Origin: JADJPO01 sp963750395
Lineage (GTDB): Bacteria > Actinomycetota > Actinomycetes > Actinomycetales > Kineosporiaceae
Direction of reading: 5' to 3'
Length of the DNA stretch: 64,000 nucleotides
Assembly: GCA_963750395.1 (NCBI GenBank)
Contig: CAVVQM010000010.1
Span: 310,001 to 374,000 of the forward strand
The notes beneath the pieces were generated by a model, which was not told the origin of the DNA, ran no database searches, and saw only the letters and a program-made list of their open reading frames with translations. Positions 33,960-42,093 of this stretch are shown here, one piece after another (position 1 is the first letter of the stretch; every line of letters begins with the position of its first letter). The position numbers and the translations under genes were made by a program.

Positions 33960-35360
33960 CTAGCCTTCACCGTCACGGCGTCGTTCCACCACCCGCAACG
34001 GCATCCCTCCGTGCGGGCGCATGGTGATCATGGCGTCCACGGCGGGCTCGCCGCCCGGGGCATCAGTCGACGACCCCGGCAGCACCCGGACGCTGTGCAG
34101 CAGCCCGGCGAGCACCAGCACCGCCTCGATCAGGGCCACGTCCCGGCCGATGCACATCCGCGGACCGAGCCCGAACGGCAGGTAGTCGACGCTGGGCCGG
34201 CTGCTCGCGCCGGTCAGGAACCGGGACGGATCGAATCGGTCCGGGTCCGGCCAGACCTGGTCGCGCCGGTGCAGCAACCACGGGCTGACGATCATCAGCG
34301 TCCCCGCTGGGACCACCACCTCGCGCCCGTCGACGGTGAGGGTGTCCTCGGCGAGTGCGGTCCGGGTGATCACCCAGGCGGGCGGGTACAGGCGCAGCGC
34401 CTCGTCCAGGACGGCGCGGGTGCGCACCAGCCGCGGCACGTCGTCCCAGGCCGGCGTGCGCGTTCCGCCGGCGTCCGGCGGCCCCGGCGGTCCGAGGACG
34501 TCGTCCAGTTCGGCCGCGAGCAGCTCCTGTTCGCCGGGGTGACGGGCGAGCAGGTGCAGGGTCCAGGTGAGGGCGGCGGCCACGGTCTCGTGCCCGGCGA
34601 TCACCATGGTGACCATCTCGTCGCGGACCGCTCGGGCGTCGAGGGCCCCGGCGTCCTGGGCACGCAACAGATGGGCCAGCAGATCGCGGTCCTGATCGGT
34701 CAGGCCGTGCCGACGGCGATCGGCGACGACCCGGGCGCAGGTCCGATCGATGGTGGCGATGGCACGCGCGAGGCGCAGCCGCCGCCGCCGGGTCAGGAAC
34801 GCCAGCGCCGGCGGCAGCGGGAGCTGGGACTGGGCGATCACCAGGCGCAGGGCCTCGTCGACCGCCTCGACCAGCGCCCTGCCTCGGGCCTGATCGAGGC
34901 GGGTGTCGAACAGGGTCTGGGTGACCACCTCGAGCATCGTCTGCAGCACGGCGATCTCGGCGTCGCCGCCGGGATCGGCCTGCAGGCGGATCCGCAGATG
35001 GGTCGCCGCCTGACAGGCCGCCTCGGCGATCACGGGGAAACCGCTGTGGTGGAAGGCAGGCTGCGCGATCGCCCGCCGGGGCTTCCACTCGCGGTTCTCG
35101 GCGGTGAGCAGGCCGAGGCCGGTGACCGCCGCCAACGCGGTGTACTGCACCGTCGCCTTGCCGTACCCGGCGTGCCGCTCCAGCAGCACCCGGCGCACGG
35201 CGTCCGGGTGGTTGACCAGCAGGACCGACCGGCCGGGGATCGGGAAGGCGACCAGATCCCCGTACCGTTCGACGCAGTCACGCAGGAAGCCCAGCGGCGT
35301 CGAGCGGATGCGGGGGACGGCGCGCAGCATGTCCAGGGGCTGTGGCCCGGAGACGTCCAC
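33960..35360 (-). CDS. cytochrome P450
   Basis: A 466-residue soluble P450. The I-helix AGHET, the K-helix EALRLYPP and the heme loop FGLGPRMCIGRD are all present. The GTG start at 35360 gives an N-terminus without a membrane anchor. It sits 20 bases downstream of the GroES-like gene on the same strand. No ferredoxin or reductase gene is near, so the redox partner is encoded elsewhere. Substrate unknown. Confidence 0.92.
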   Translation of the reverse strand: MDVSGPQPLDMLRAVPRIRSTPLGFLRDCVERYGDLVAFPIPGRSVLLVNHPDAVRRVLLERHAGYGKATVQYTALAAVTGLGLLTAENREWKPRRAIAQPAFHHSGFPVIAEAACQAATHLRIRLQADPGGDAEIAVLQTMLEVVTQTLFDTRLDQARGRALVEAVDEALRLVIAQSQLPLPPALAFLTRRRRLRLARAIATIDRTCARVVADRRRHGLTDQDRDLLAHLLRAQDAGALDARAVRDEMVTMVIAGHETVAAALTWTLHLLARHPGEQELLAAELDDVLGPPGPPDAGGTRTPAWDDVPRLVRTRAVLDEALRLYPPAWVITRTALAEDTLTVDGREVVVPAGTLMIVSPWLLHRRDQVWPDPDRFDPSRFLTGASSRPSVDYLPFGLGPRMCIGRDVALIEAVLVLAGLLHSVRVLPGSSTDAPGGEPAVDAMITMRPHGGMPLRVVERRRDGEG

Positions 35361-35379
35361 TCGCGCAGATCCCGCAGGC

Positions 35380-35742
35380 CTACAGGTACAGGCCGGTGTG
35401 GCCGTCCTCGACCCTGGGGGCGGCGACGGCGTGGATGTCCCGTTCCCGCAACAGGATGTACTGATTGGTCCCGAGGTCGACCTCGGCACGGTCCTCGGGG
35501 TCGTACAGCACCCGGTCGTCGACCTGCACCTGACGCACGTGCTGGCCCACCGCGACCACGGCGGCCCAGGCCAGCCGCTTGCCCATCGCCGCGGTCGCCG
35601 GGATGACGATGCCCGCCGAGGACCTCCGCTCGCCGCCGTCCGGGTCCGGATCGACCAGTACCCGATCGTGCAACATGCGGATCGGCAGACGCTCCCGGGG
35701 CGAGGACGACAGAGGGGGCCCTGCAGCAGTGTTCACGCTCAC
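35380..35742 (-). CDS. GroES-like (Cpn10) protein, unlinked to groEL
   Basis: A 120-residue Cpn10-fold protein (IRMLHDRVLVDPDPDGG, SSAGIVIPATA, DDRVLYDPEDRAEVDLG). It is longer than canonical GroES at both ends, lacks the usual mobile-loop sequence, and has no groEL beside it. It is probably a paralog rather than the main co-chaperonin. It begins with GTG four bases after the DUF3618 stop, in a probable operon with that gene and the P450. Confidence 0.88.
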   Translation of the reverse strand: MSVNTAAGPPLSSSPRERLPIRMLHDRVLVDPDPDGGERRSSAGIVIPATAAMGKRLAWAAVVAVGQHVRQVQVDDRVLYDPEDRAEVDLGTNQYILLRERDIHAVAAPRVEDGHTGLYL

Positions 35743-35745
35743 CTG

Positions 35746-36042
35746 TCAGCCGCGGCGTGCCCGGCGACGCCGAACGCTCCGGCGCAGCAGCACGAACAGG
35801 ACCAGGGCGGCGGCAGCGGCCCCGCCGACGGCAGCCAGTTTCTCGGTGCGCAGTTGCCCGTCCTCGGTGTGCGTGGCAGCCGCGAACCGGGACTTGGCAT
35901 CGTCGAGGGAGCGCTGGGCGATCGCCTTGGGCTTGGCCTTCGCGACCAGTTCATCGACGGTCGCGGCCAGTCGGTCACGCCGCTCGGCGATGGCCGCTTC
36001 GATCTGCTCGGGGCTGCCGGACCCCATGCTCGGTTCGCTCAT
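35746..36042 (-). CDS. DUF3618 membrane protein
   Basis: A 98-residue DUF3618 protein. The N-terminal helix PEQIEAAIAERRDRLAATVDEL is the family signature; a single membrane helix (about 70-88) and an arginine-rich tail follow. A typical AGGAGGT ribosome site precedes the ATG. The family often sits beside holin-like Phage_holin_3_6 genes in actinobacteria, but here it heads the GroES-like/P450 run. Confidence 0.9.
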   Translation of the reverse strand: MSEPSMGSGSPEQIEAAIAERRDRLAATVDELVAKAKPKAIAQRSLDDAKSRFAAATHTEDGQLRTEKLAAVGGAAAAALVLFVLLRRSVRRRRARRG

Positions 36043-36114
36043 GCCACACCTCCTGCCTCGAAACCTAGGCCATCACGCGTCGAGCCTGGTTCGTTCACCG
36101 GTGAACACGGTGAT

Positions 36115-36603
36115 CTACGTCGCCGGCCTCGACCGTCGGACCGGCTGCGCGTAGGCCGCCACGAAGGTTGCCACCGCCCCTCGCACGTGCTCGCCACGTT
36201 CGTCAGCAGTGGGGACGGCGTGGTCGCCGAGGAGCATGGCGTCGTTGAGGGGGGCACCCATCACCAGCCAGTTGAGCTGTGTCGCGGCCACGCGTGGGTG
36301 GGTGACCGCGATGATCCCGCGCCGGCTGGCCTCGGCGAGAAGCCCGGCGAAGGCGGAGATGGCTCGTTGCGGGCCGTTCTCGGCGAGTGCTCGCGCCAAC
36401 GCGGGAAACCGCGAGACCTCACCGATGACAAGGCGACGAAGCTGCAGCAGGCGGGGGGTGAGCACGACGTCGAGCTGTCGAAGGAGATGGCGTTCCAGGA
36501 GGTTCGTGAGGTCTTCGAGGCTCTCGATGCTGGGCGGATCGACGTACAGAGGGTCCCCGGCCTCGCGGGTCATGGTCATCACCAGATCGACGAACAGGGC
36601 GTC
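36115..36603 (-). pseudogene. TetR-family regulator remnant lacking its DNA-binding domain
   Basis: The frame encodes only the C-terminal ligand-binding part of an AefR-like TetR protein (LTPRLLQLRRLVIGEVSRFP, AATQLNWLVMGAPLNDAML). Just upstream of ALFVDLVM an in-frame TAG (36604-36606) closes the frame, and the expected HTH of about 60 residues is absent. It faces a broken hydrolase gene 40 bases away; a deletion seems to have removed the starts of both. Confidence 0.8.
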
Positions 36604-36639
36604 CTACCTATCTACCCGTCGCGCGCGACGCCACGACGC

Positions 36640-37106
36640 CACGACGTTTGCCAGCGGCTTTCGGGTGGTGACCTACGACCGACGAGGGCGCGGTGACTCC
36701 GGCGACCGCGGGCCGTGGTCGCTGGACCGCGAGCTGGAGGACATCGACGCCATCATCGCCACCGTGGGCGGCGAGGCCTACCTCTACGGCCACTCGTCAG
36801 GTGCGGTGCTTGCCCTGCACGCGGCGCACCGGATGGGTTCGAGACTGCCCTCCTGGACCAGGGCAGGCACGCGAGGGCGACACGACGCTTCCTGACCGGC
36901 ATCGGGATGCCGCGTGCCTTCGTGGCGCTGCTGCCCCTGATGCCGGGCTGGCCGACCATGGTCAGGCTCGCGCCCACCTTGCGGTACGACCTGGCGGCCC
37001 GGCTCGACCCTCACCACCATCGCGAAAGCAGGACCACATGGTCGCGGCCAGCGTCCTCCTGCCCGTCCTGGCCGAGCGATTCGGCATCGACCGGGCGCAC
37101 GGATGA
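36640..37106 (+). pseudogene. alpha/beta hydrolase remnant
   Basis: Pieces of one alpha/beta hydrolase lie in three frames. FRVVTYDRRGRGDSGD with the nucleophile elbow GHSSG comes first, then RRFLTGIGMPRAF to LAPTLRYDLAA in a second frame, then a C-terminal QDHMVAASVLLPVLAERF in a third. The N-terminus and the segment before the C-terminal histidine are missing. This is a degraded gene, usually paired divergently with a TetR regulator like the remnant beside it. Confidence 0.8.
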
Positions 37107-37141
37107 CCACGAACCGGTGCGCCGACGTCCCGGTCACGAAT

Positions 37142-37147
37142 TAGGCT
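37142..37147 (+). promoter_or_regulatory. -10 box of a leaderless promoter for the peroxiredoxin gene
   Basis: TAGGCT, six bases before the ATG at 37154, without a ribosome site. Confidence 0.5.
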
Positions 37148-37153
37148 CGACGC

Positions 37154-37618
37154 ATGCCTCGGCTCGAACCCGGTTCACCGGCTCCCGACTTCACCCTGCC
37201 TGCCGCGGACGGCGGCCGGGTCACCCTGTCGGACCTGCGCGGCCGGCACGTGATCGTCTACTTCTACCCCGCCGCGATGACCCCGGGATGCACCAAGCAG
37301 GCCTGCGACTTCCGGGACAGCCTCGCCTCGCTGACCGCGGACGGTTATGCCGTGCTCGGGATCTCGCCCGACCCGGTGGCCAAGCTGGCCGAGTTCGCCG
37401 ACCACGAGCAGCTCACCTATCCGCTGCTGTCCGACCCGGACCGAGCCGTGCTCACCGAGTGGGGGGCCTGGGGCGAGAAGAAGCTGTACGGCAAGACCGT
37501 CACGGGTGTGATCCGTTCCACCGTCGTCGTCGACCCGGACGGCGTGGTCGAACTGGCCCGCTACAACGTCAGGGCCACCGGGCACGTGGCGTCCCTGCGC
37601 AAGGCCCTCGGGGTCTGA
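37154..37618 (+). CDS. bcp: thiol peroxidase, Bcp/PrxQ type
   Basis: A 154-residue peroxiredoxin. The peroxidatic Cys46 lies in TPGCTKQAC and the resolving Cys51 five residues later, the PrxQ arrangement. It reduces peroxides with electrons from thioredoxin. The mRNA is probably leaderless, with TAGGCT six bases before the ATG. It ends about 45 bases before tRNA-Leu. Confidence 0.94.
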   Translation: MPRLEPGSPAPDFTLPAADGGRVTLSDLRGRHVIVYFYPAAMTPGCTKQACDFRDSLASLTADGYAVLGISPDPVAKLAEFADHEQLTYPLLSDPDRAVLTEWGAWGEKKLYGKTVTGVIRSTVVVDPDGVVELARYNVRATGHVASLRKALGV

Positions 37619-37662
37619 GCGGTCACCCCGTGACGGCGCGATCGGCCATACTGTGGGCCGAC

Positions 37663-37744
37663 GCGGGAGTGGTGTAACTGGCAGCCACGCAGGATTTAGG
37701 TTCCTGTGCCCTCGGGCGTGCGGGTTCGAGTCCCGCCTCCCGCA
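37663..37744 (+). tRNA. tRNA-Leu (anticodon UAG)
   Basis: An 82-base class II tRNA. The acceptor stem GCGGGAG pairs with CTCCCGC, the anticodon stem is CAGGA/TCCTG, and the anticodon TAG is at 37697-37699. The variable arm is long, as for leucine, and the T-arm is GCGGG-TTCGAGT-CCCGC. The 3' CCA is not encoded. The coding sequence of the next gene begins 2-5 bases after the discriminator base. Confidence 0.93.
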
Positions 37745-37748
37745 CGTG

Positions 37749-38561
37749 ATGACGCTCACCAAGGACACGACCGTGTGCATCTCGCTGGCCGGTCGGCCCT
37801 CGAACATCGGGACCCGCTTCCACAACTTCCTCTACGACGAACTCGGTCTCGATTTCGCCTACAAGGCCTTCACCACCGAGGATCTGCCCGGTGCCATCAC
37901 GGGTGTGCGGGCACTCGGCATCCGCGGCTGCTCGGTGTCGATGCCGTTCAAGGAGGCCGTTCTCCCGCTCGTGGACGAGGTGGAGCCCTCGGCCGCGGCG
38001 ATCGAGTCGGTCAACACGATCGTCAACGACGCCGGACGCCTGTCCGCCTCGAACACCGACTACGAGGCGGTCGCCCAACTCCTGCGCGAGCATCGGGTGG
38101 ATCCCGCAGCGCCTGTCCTGCTGCGCGGCTCCGGAGGGATGGCGAAGGCCGTGGTGGCCGCGTTCCGCGGGGCCGGTTTCGAGGACCTGACCGTGCTCGC
38201 CCGCAACCGCGAGGCCGCGGCGGCGATCGCCGATCGGTACGGGTTCAGGTGGACGGGCGCCGTTCCCGCGCCGTCCGCCGCGGTGCTGGTCAACGTCACC
38301 CCGATCGGCATGACCGGCCCGGACGCCGAGGCGCTGGCGTTCCCGACCGACCACGTGGACGCCGCACAGGTGGTCTTCGACGTCGTCGCCCTGCCCTCCG
38401 AGACCCCCTTGGTCCGCGCGGGCCGGGCCGCCGGCCGGCAGGTGATCACCGGAGCCGAGGTGATCGCGCTGCAGGCCGCCCGGCAGTTCGAGCGCTACAC
38501 CGGGGTCCCGATCACCCGCGAGCAGGTCGAGCGCGCCTCGGCGTTCTCGCGCCAGGGGTGA
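37749..38561 (+). CDS. shikimate dehydrogenase-like (AroE family) protein
   Basis: A 270-residue AroE-type dehydrogenase. The substrate half has SMPFKEAVLP and ESVNTIVND, with NTDYEAV in place of the usual NTD(x)xG; the NADP half has LLRGSGGMAKAVVAAF. The shikimate-binding SxS near the N-terminus is replaced by RPSNIGT, so it belongs to an AroE-like branch that may not use shikimate. The start (ATG 37749, or GTG 37746) is 2-5 bases from the tRNA-Leu 3' end. It therefore has no room for a promoter or ribosome site of its own. Confidence 0.88.
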   Translation: MTLTKDTTVCISLAGRPSNIGTRFHNFLYDELGLDFAYKAFTTEDLPGAITGVRALGIRGCSVSMPFKEAVLPLVDEVEPSAAAIESVNTIVNDAGRLSASNTDYEAVAQLLREHRVDPAAPVLLRGSGGMAKAVVAAFRGAGFEDLTVLARNREAAAAIADRYGFRWTGAVPAPSAAVLVNVTPIGMTGPDAEALAFPTDHVDAAQVVFDVVALPSETPLVRAGRAAGRQVITGAEVIALQAARQFERYTGVPITREQVERASAFSRQG

Positions 38562-38564
38562 GAC

Positions 38565-39485
38565 TCAGCCCGACTCGGCCACGGGCGACGGGCGCGGATC
38601 GTGCGCATGGTGCGGTTCGAGGTGGGTGTAGGCGTGGCAGTCGGTCAGTGCCTCGCCGAGCGCCCGCTCCACCGCGTCCGCCAGGTCATGGCCGCGGTCG
38701 ACCGTCCAGTCCCCGGGGACCTGAACGGTCAGGTGCACGAATCGATGCCGGCCCGAGGCCCGGGTCCGCACCTCGACGATGGCCACCTCCTCGTCGCGGA
38801 AGCGGTCCAGGACGGTTTCGATCTCGGCGCGATCGGACGCCGGCAGTGCGGCGTCCAGCAACGCGATCGCCGAGCCCCGGATCAACCGGTACCCCATGAC
38901 CAGGATGTTGATCCCGACCGCGATGGCCACCAACGGGTCGAGTCGCTCCCATCCGGTGACCGCCACCAGGGCGACCCCGACGATCACGCCCAGCGAGGTC
39001 CACACGTCGGTGAACAGGTGGTGCCCGTCCGCGGTCAGCGCGGCCGACCTGTGGGCGCGCCCGGCCCGCAGCAGCAGCGCCCCGACGACGGCGTTGATCC
39101 CCGCCGCGATCGCGGTGATCAGCAGACCGATGCCCAGACGATCGAGGGGCTGGGGGCGCAACAACCGGTCGGCGGCCGAGAGCACGATCACCGAGGCCGC
39201 AACGAGGATCATCAGCCCCTCGATCCCGGCGGAGAAGTACTCGGCCTTGCCGTGACCGAAGTGGTGGTTGTCGTCCGCCGGGCGCATGGCCACCCGCAGC
39301 GCGGCGAGCGCCACCAGGGCGGCCACCAGATTCACCAGTGACTCGGCGGCGTCGCTCAGCAGGCCGACGGAGCCGGTCAGCAGGAACGCAGCCGACTTCA
39401 GCGCGATCGTCGACACGGCCGCCGCCACCGAGATCCAGGCGTAGCGACTCAGATCCGACGGCGCCGAGGGGGTGTTGCCGCTCAC
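38565..39485 (-). CDS. cation diffusion facilitator transporter
   Basis: A 306-residue CDF protein with six membrane segments and a C-terminal cytoplasmic domain. Metal-site regions are LLSDAAESLVN in TM2 and HHLFTDVWTS (HxxxD) in TM5; FGHGKAEYFS is the family loop. It exports a divalent metal such as Zn, Fe or Mn. The GTG start has TACTGT six bases upstream (leaderless). Its stop codon lies just past that of the convergent aroE-like gene. Confidence 0.93.
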   Translation of the reverse strand: MSGNTPSAPSDLSRYAWISVAAAVSTIALKSAAFLLTGSVGLLSDAAESLVNLVAALVALAALRVAMRPADDNHHFGHGKAEYFSAGIEGLMILVAASVIVLSAADRLLRPQPLDRLGIGLLITAIAAGINAVVGALLLRAGRAHRSAALTADGHHLFTDVWTSLGVIVGVALVAVTGWERLDPLVAIAVGINILVMGYRLIRGSAIALLDAALPASDRAEIETVLDRFRDEEVAIVEVRTRASGRHRFVHLTVQVPGDWTVDRGHDLADAVERALGEALTDCHAYTHLEPHHAHDPRPSPVAESG

Positions 39486-39491
39486 CCCTCA

Positions 39492-39497
39492 ACAGTA
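39492..39497 (-). promoter_or_regulatory. -10 box of a leaderless promoter for the CDF transporter gene
   Basis: TACTGT on the minus strand, six bases before the GTG at 39485. Confidence 0.5.
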
Positions 39498-39514
39498 GTG
39501 AGGTTCCAGCAGTG

Positions 39515-40639
39515 TCAGTCGACCTGCACGATGATCGTGTGCCACCCGGTCGCGCCGTCGGGGATCACGTCGGCGCGCTCACCGGTCTGCACCTGACCGC
39601 CGCGGTCCGTGGCCCGTACCGCCAGTTCGTGGCGGCCCGACGTGGCCTGCCACGTGAAGGCCCACTGGCGCCAGGCGTCGATGCCGCCGCTGGCGGCCAA
39701 CTCGGCGCTCTGCCAGGGACCGCCGTCCACGCGCACCTCGACGCCCTCGATGCCGACGTGCGGCGCCCAGGCCACCCCGCCGACGCCGACCGGGCCGGCC
39801 GCCACACGGGCGCCGTCGCGGGGCACGTCGACGCGCGAGGCCAGCTTCACCGGGCCCCGGGGGGACCATCCCCGGGTGGTCCAGTAGGCCGACTTGAGAT
39901 CGAAACGCGTCACCTCGAGGTCGACCACCCATTTGGTCGCGGACACGAACCCGTACAGGCCGGGCACCACCATCCGTACCGGGAAGCCGTGCCGGGCCGG
40001 CAGCACCGCACCGTTCATCCCGACGGCGAGCAGACAGTCCCGCCCGGTGTCGGCGAGCACGTTCAGGGGCGTGGACGCCGTCCAGCCGTCCTCGCTGGTC
40101 GACAGCACCATGTCGGCATCGGGCACCGGGCCCGCCCGGGCCAGCAGTGGCGCGATCGGCAAACCCAGCCAGGCGGCGTTGCCGAGCAGGTCCCCGCCGA
40201 CGCTGTTGGAGACGCAGCTGATGGTGATGTCCCGTTCGATCAGATCGCCCGCCAGCAGCGTGGCGTAGTCGAGGGTGACCTCCCGCTCGACCATGCCGTG
40301 GATGCGCAGCGACCAGGTCGCCGCGTCGACCTTGGGCAGCCCGAAGGCCGTGTCGATCTGGAAGAAGTCCTCGTTGGGCACCCGGAACGGGCTCACGCCG
40401 TCCAGGCCCACCTCGACACCCTCCGGCAGGGTCGACGCCGAGACCGGCGACGGCAGCTCGGACGGCGCGCCGGAGCCCGGCTCCCCACCACCGCGGAACC
40501 GCCCCCCCAGCCAGACTCCGCCGGCCAGCGCGGCGGCTCCCCCGGCCGCCGCGGCCAGGACGACGCGCCGAGACGGCCCCGACGATCCCGACGGCGTCGT
40601 GGACTCCGGCGGCATCGTCGTGTCCGGGGGCGAGCTCAT
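39515..40639 (-). CDS. sulfite-oxidase-like molybdopterin oxidoreductase, Tat-exported
   Basis: A 374-residue protein with a twin-arginine signal (SRRVVLAAAAGG). The molybdopterin domain carries the molybdenum-binding Cys in ITISCVSNSVGG, and a C-terminal Mo-cofactor dimerisation domain follows (VWAP-like VAWAPHVGIEGVEVRVDGG). The N-terminal membrane domain seen in many actinobacterial homologs is missing. It acts outside the membrane, possibly on sulfite or oxidised methionine. No heme or reductase partner gene is next to it. Confidence 0.9.
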   Translation of the reverse strand: MSSPPDTTMPPESTTPSGSSGPSRRVVLAAAAGGAAALAGGVWLGGRFRGGGEPGSGAPSELPSPVSASTLPEGVEVGLDGVSPFRVPNEDFFQIDTAFGLPKVDAATWSLRIHGMVEREVTLDYATLLAGDLIERDITISCVSNSVGGDLLGNAAWLGLPIAPLLARAGPVPDADMVLSTSEDGWTASTPLNVLADTGRDCLLAVGMNGAVLPARHGFPVRMVVPGLYGFVSATKWVVDLEVTRFDLKSAYWTTRGWSPRGPVKLASRVDVPRDGARVAAGPVGVGGVAWAPHVGIEGVEVRVDGGPWQSAELAASGGIDAWRQWAFTWQATSGRHELAVRATDRGGQVQTGERADVIPDGATGWHTIIVQVD

Positions 40640-40679
40640 CCGTCCATCATCGATCGGGGATGCCGCGGCGCCCAGCCGA

Positions 40680-41303
40680 TCATGGTCTGGGCAAGACTTC
40701 CGTAAGGAGTGGGACGAGGGCGCGCAGGGCCTTGGCCCGGTGGCTGATCGCGTCCTTCTCCGCAGGTTGGAGCTGCGCGTTGGTCCGCTGCTCGCCGTCC
40801 GCGACGAAGATCGGGTCGTATCCGAAGCCGTTGTCCCCAGCGGGCTCCCAGATCAGGGCACCGGTCATGACACCCTCCGCGACCCGCTGAGCGCCGTCGG
40901 GGGTGGCGACCACGGCGGCGCAGGCGAAGTGGGCACCGCGGTGGATCGCCGGCACGTCGACCAACTGGTCCAGGAGCAACCGCAGGTTGGCCGCATCGTC
41001 CCCGTGGCGGCCGCTCCACCGTGCGCTGAACACCCCTGGAGCCCCCCCGAGCACGTCGACGCACAACCCGGAGTCGTCGGCGACGGCGGGCAGCCCGGTC
41101 GCGGCCGCCGTCGCGTGCGCCTTCAGCGCGGCGTTCTCGGCGAAGGTCACCCCGGACTCGACCACGTCGGGCACGTCGGGGAAGGCGGCGGCGTCGAGCA
41201 CCTCGACGTCGAGGGCGGCCTCGGCCAGGATCCGCCGCAGCTCGAGGACCTTGTGCGGGTTGCGGGTGGCCAGCACCAACCGGGGGCGATCGGCCGCCGT
41301 CAT
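40680..41303 (-). CDS. rdgB: non-canonical purine NTP pyrophosphatase (RdgB/HAM1)
   Basis: A 207-residue HAM1-family enzyme that removes ITP and XTP. Signatures are LVLATRNPHKVLEL, VADDSGLCVDVLGGAPGVFSAR-type sequence, GFGYDPIF and SHRAKAL. It follows rph on the same strand with a 9-base gap, the conserved rph-rdgB order. Confidence 0.95.
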   Translation of the reverse strand: MTAADRPRLVLATRNPHKVLELRRILAEAALDVEVLDAAAFPDVPDVVESGVTFAENAALKAHATAAATGLPAVADDSGLCVDVLGGAPGVFSARWSGRHGDDAANLRLLLDQLVDVPAIHRGAHFACAAVVATPDGAQRVAEGVMTGALIWEPAGDNGFGYDPIFVADGEQRTNAQLQPAEKDAISHRAKALRALVPLLTEVLPRP

Positions 41304-41312
41304 CGCCCGCCC

Positions 41313-42071
41313 TCAGCCCGCGAGCGCGGCGCGCTGGATCGCGGTGAGCTCGGCGCATCCGGCGACCGCGAGGTCGAGCAGCGCGTCGAGCTCCGCCCGA
41401 TCGAACGCGGCACCCTCCGCGGTGCCCTGCACCTCCACGAACGTGCCGGCACCGGTCATCACGACGTTCATGTCGGTGCCCGCCGCGGAGTCCTCCGAGT
41501 AGCACAGGTCCAGGACGGGGGCCCCGCCGACCACACCCACGCTGACCGCCGCCACGGAATCGCTCAACGGCGCCGCCGCGGCCCGCAGGATGTGACGCGA
41601 GTGCGCCCAGGCGATCGCGTCGGCCAGGGCCACATACGCCCCGGTGATCGCCGCCGTCCGGGTGCCGCCGTCGGCCTGCAGGACGTCACAGTCGAGCTTG
41701 ATCGTGTTCTCCCCGAGCGCCTTCGTGTCGACCACGGCCCGCAGTGAGCGGCCGATCAGCCGTGAGATCTCGTGCGTGCGCCCCCCGAGCTTGCCCCGCA
41801 CCGACTCCCGGTCGCTGCGGGTGTTGGTGGCCCGCGGCAGCATGGCGTATTCCGCCGTCACCCAGCCCCGCCCCGAACCCTTGCGCCAGCGCGGGACGCC
41901 CTCCTCGAAGCTGGCCGCGCACAGCACCCGGGTCCTGCCGAACTCGACCAGCACGCTGCCCTCGGCGTGGTCGAGCCAGCCGCGGGTGATCCGGACGGGG
42001 CGCAGGTCGCCGGGGGCGCGGCCGTCGCCGCGTGAGGTCGCCGAGGGGGTGGCGATGGAGGTGGAAGACAT
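41313..42071 (-). CDS. rph: ribonuclease PH
   Basis: A 252-residue phosphorolytic exoribonuclease for tRNA 3' maturation. It has SVLVEFGRTRVLCAAS, RGWVTAEYAMLPRAT, RLIGRSLRAVVD, LDCDVLQADGGTRTA and the C-terminal RNase PH fold. The ATG has a TAGGCT -10 box seven bases upstream and no ribosome site. The MBL-fold gene is encoded immediately upstream in the same direction. Confidence 0.96.
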   Translation of the reverse strand: MSSTSIATPSATSRGDGRAPGDLRPVRITRGWLDHAEGSVLVEFGRTRVLCAASFEEGVPRWRKGSGRGWVTAEYAMLPRATNTRSDRESVRGKLGGRTHEISRLIGRSLRAVVDTKALGENTIKLDCDVLQADGGTRTAAITGAYVALADAIAWAHSRHILRAAAAPLSDSVAAVSVGVVGGAPVLDLCYSEDSAAGTDMNVVMTGAGTFVEVQGTAEGAAFDRAELDALLDLAVAGCAELTAIQRAALAG

Positions 42072-42078
42072 GCCGAGG

Positions 42079-42084
42079 AGCCTA
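42079..42084 (-). promoter_or_regulatory. -10 box of a leaderless promoter for rph
   Basis: TAGGCT on the minus strand, seven bases before the ATG at 42071. Confidence 0.45.
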
Positions 42085-42093
42085 TGCGACGCC

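Noticed and set aside
37663..37744. tRNA-Leu as an integration site
   Set aside because: No integrase, no repeat of the tRNA 3' end, and housekeeping-type genes on both sides.
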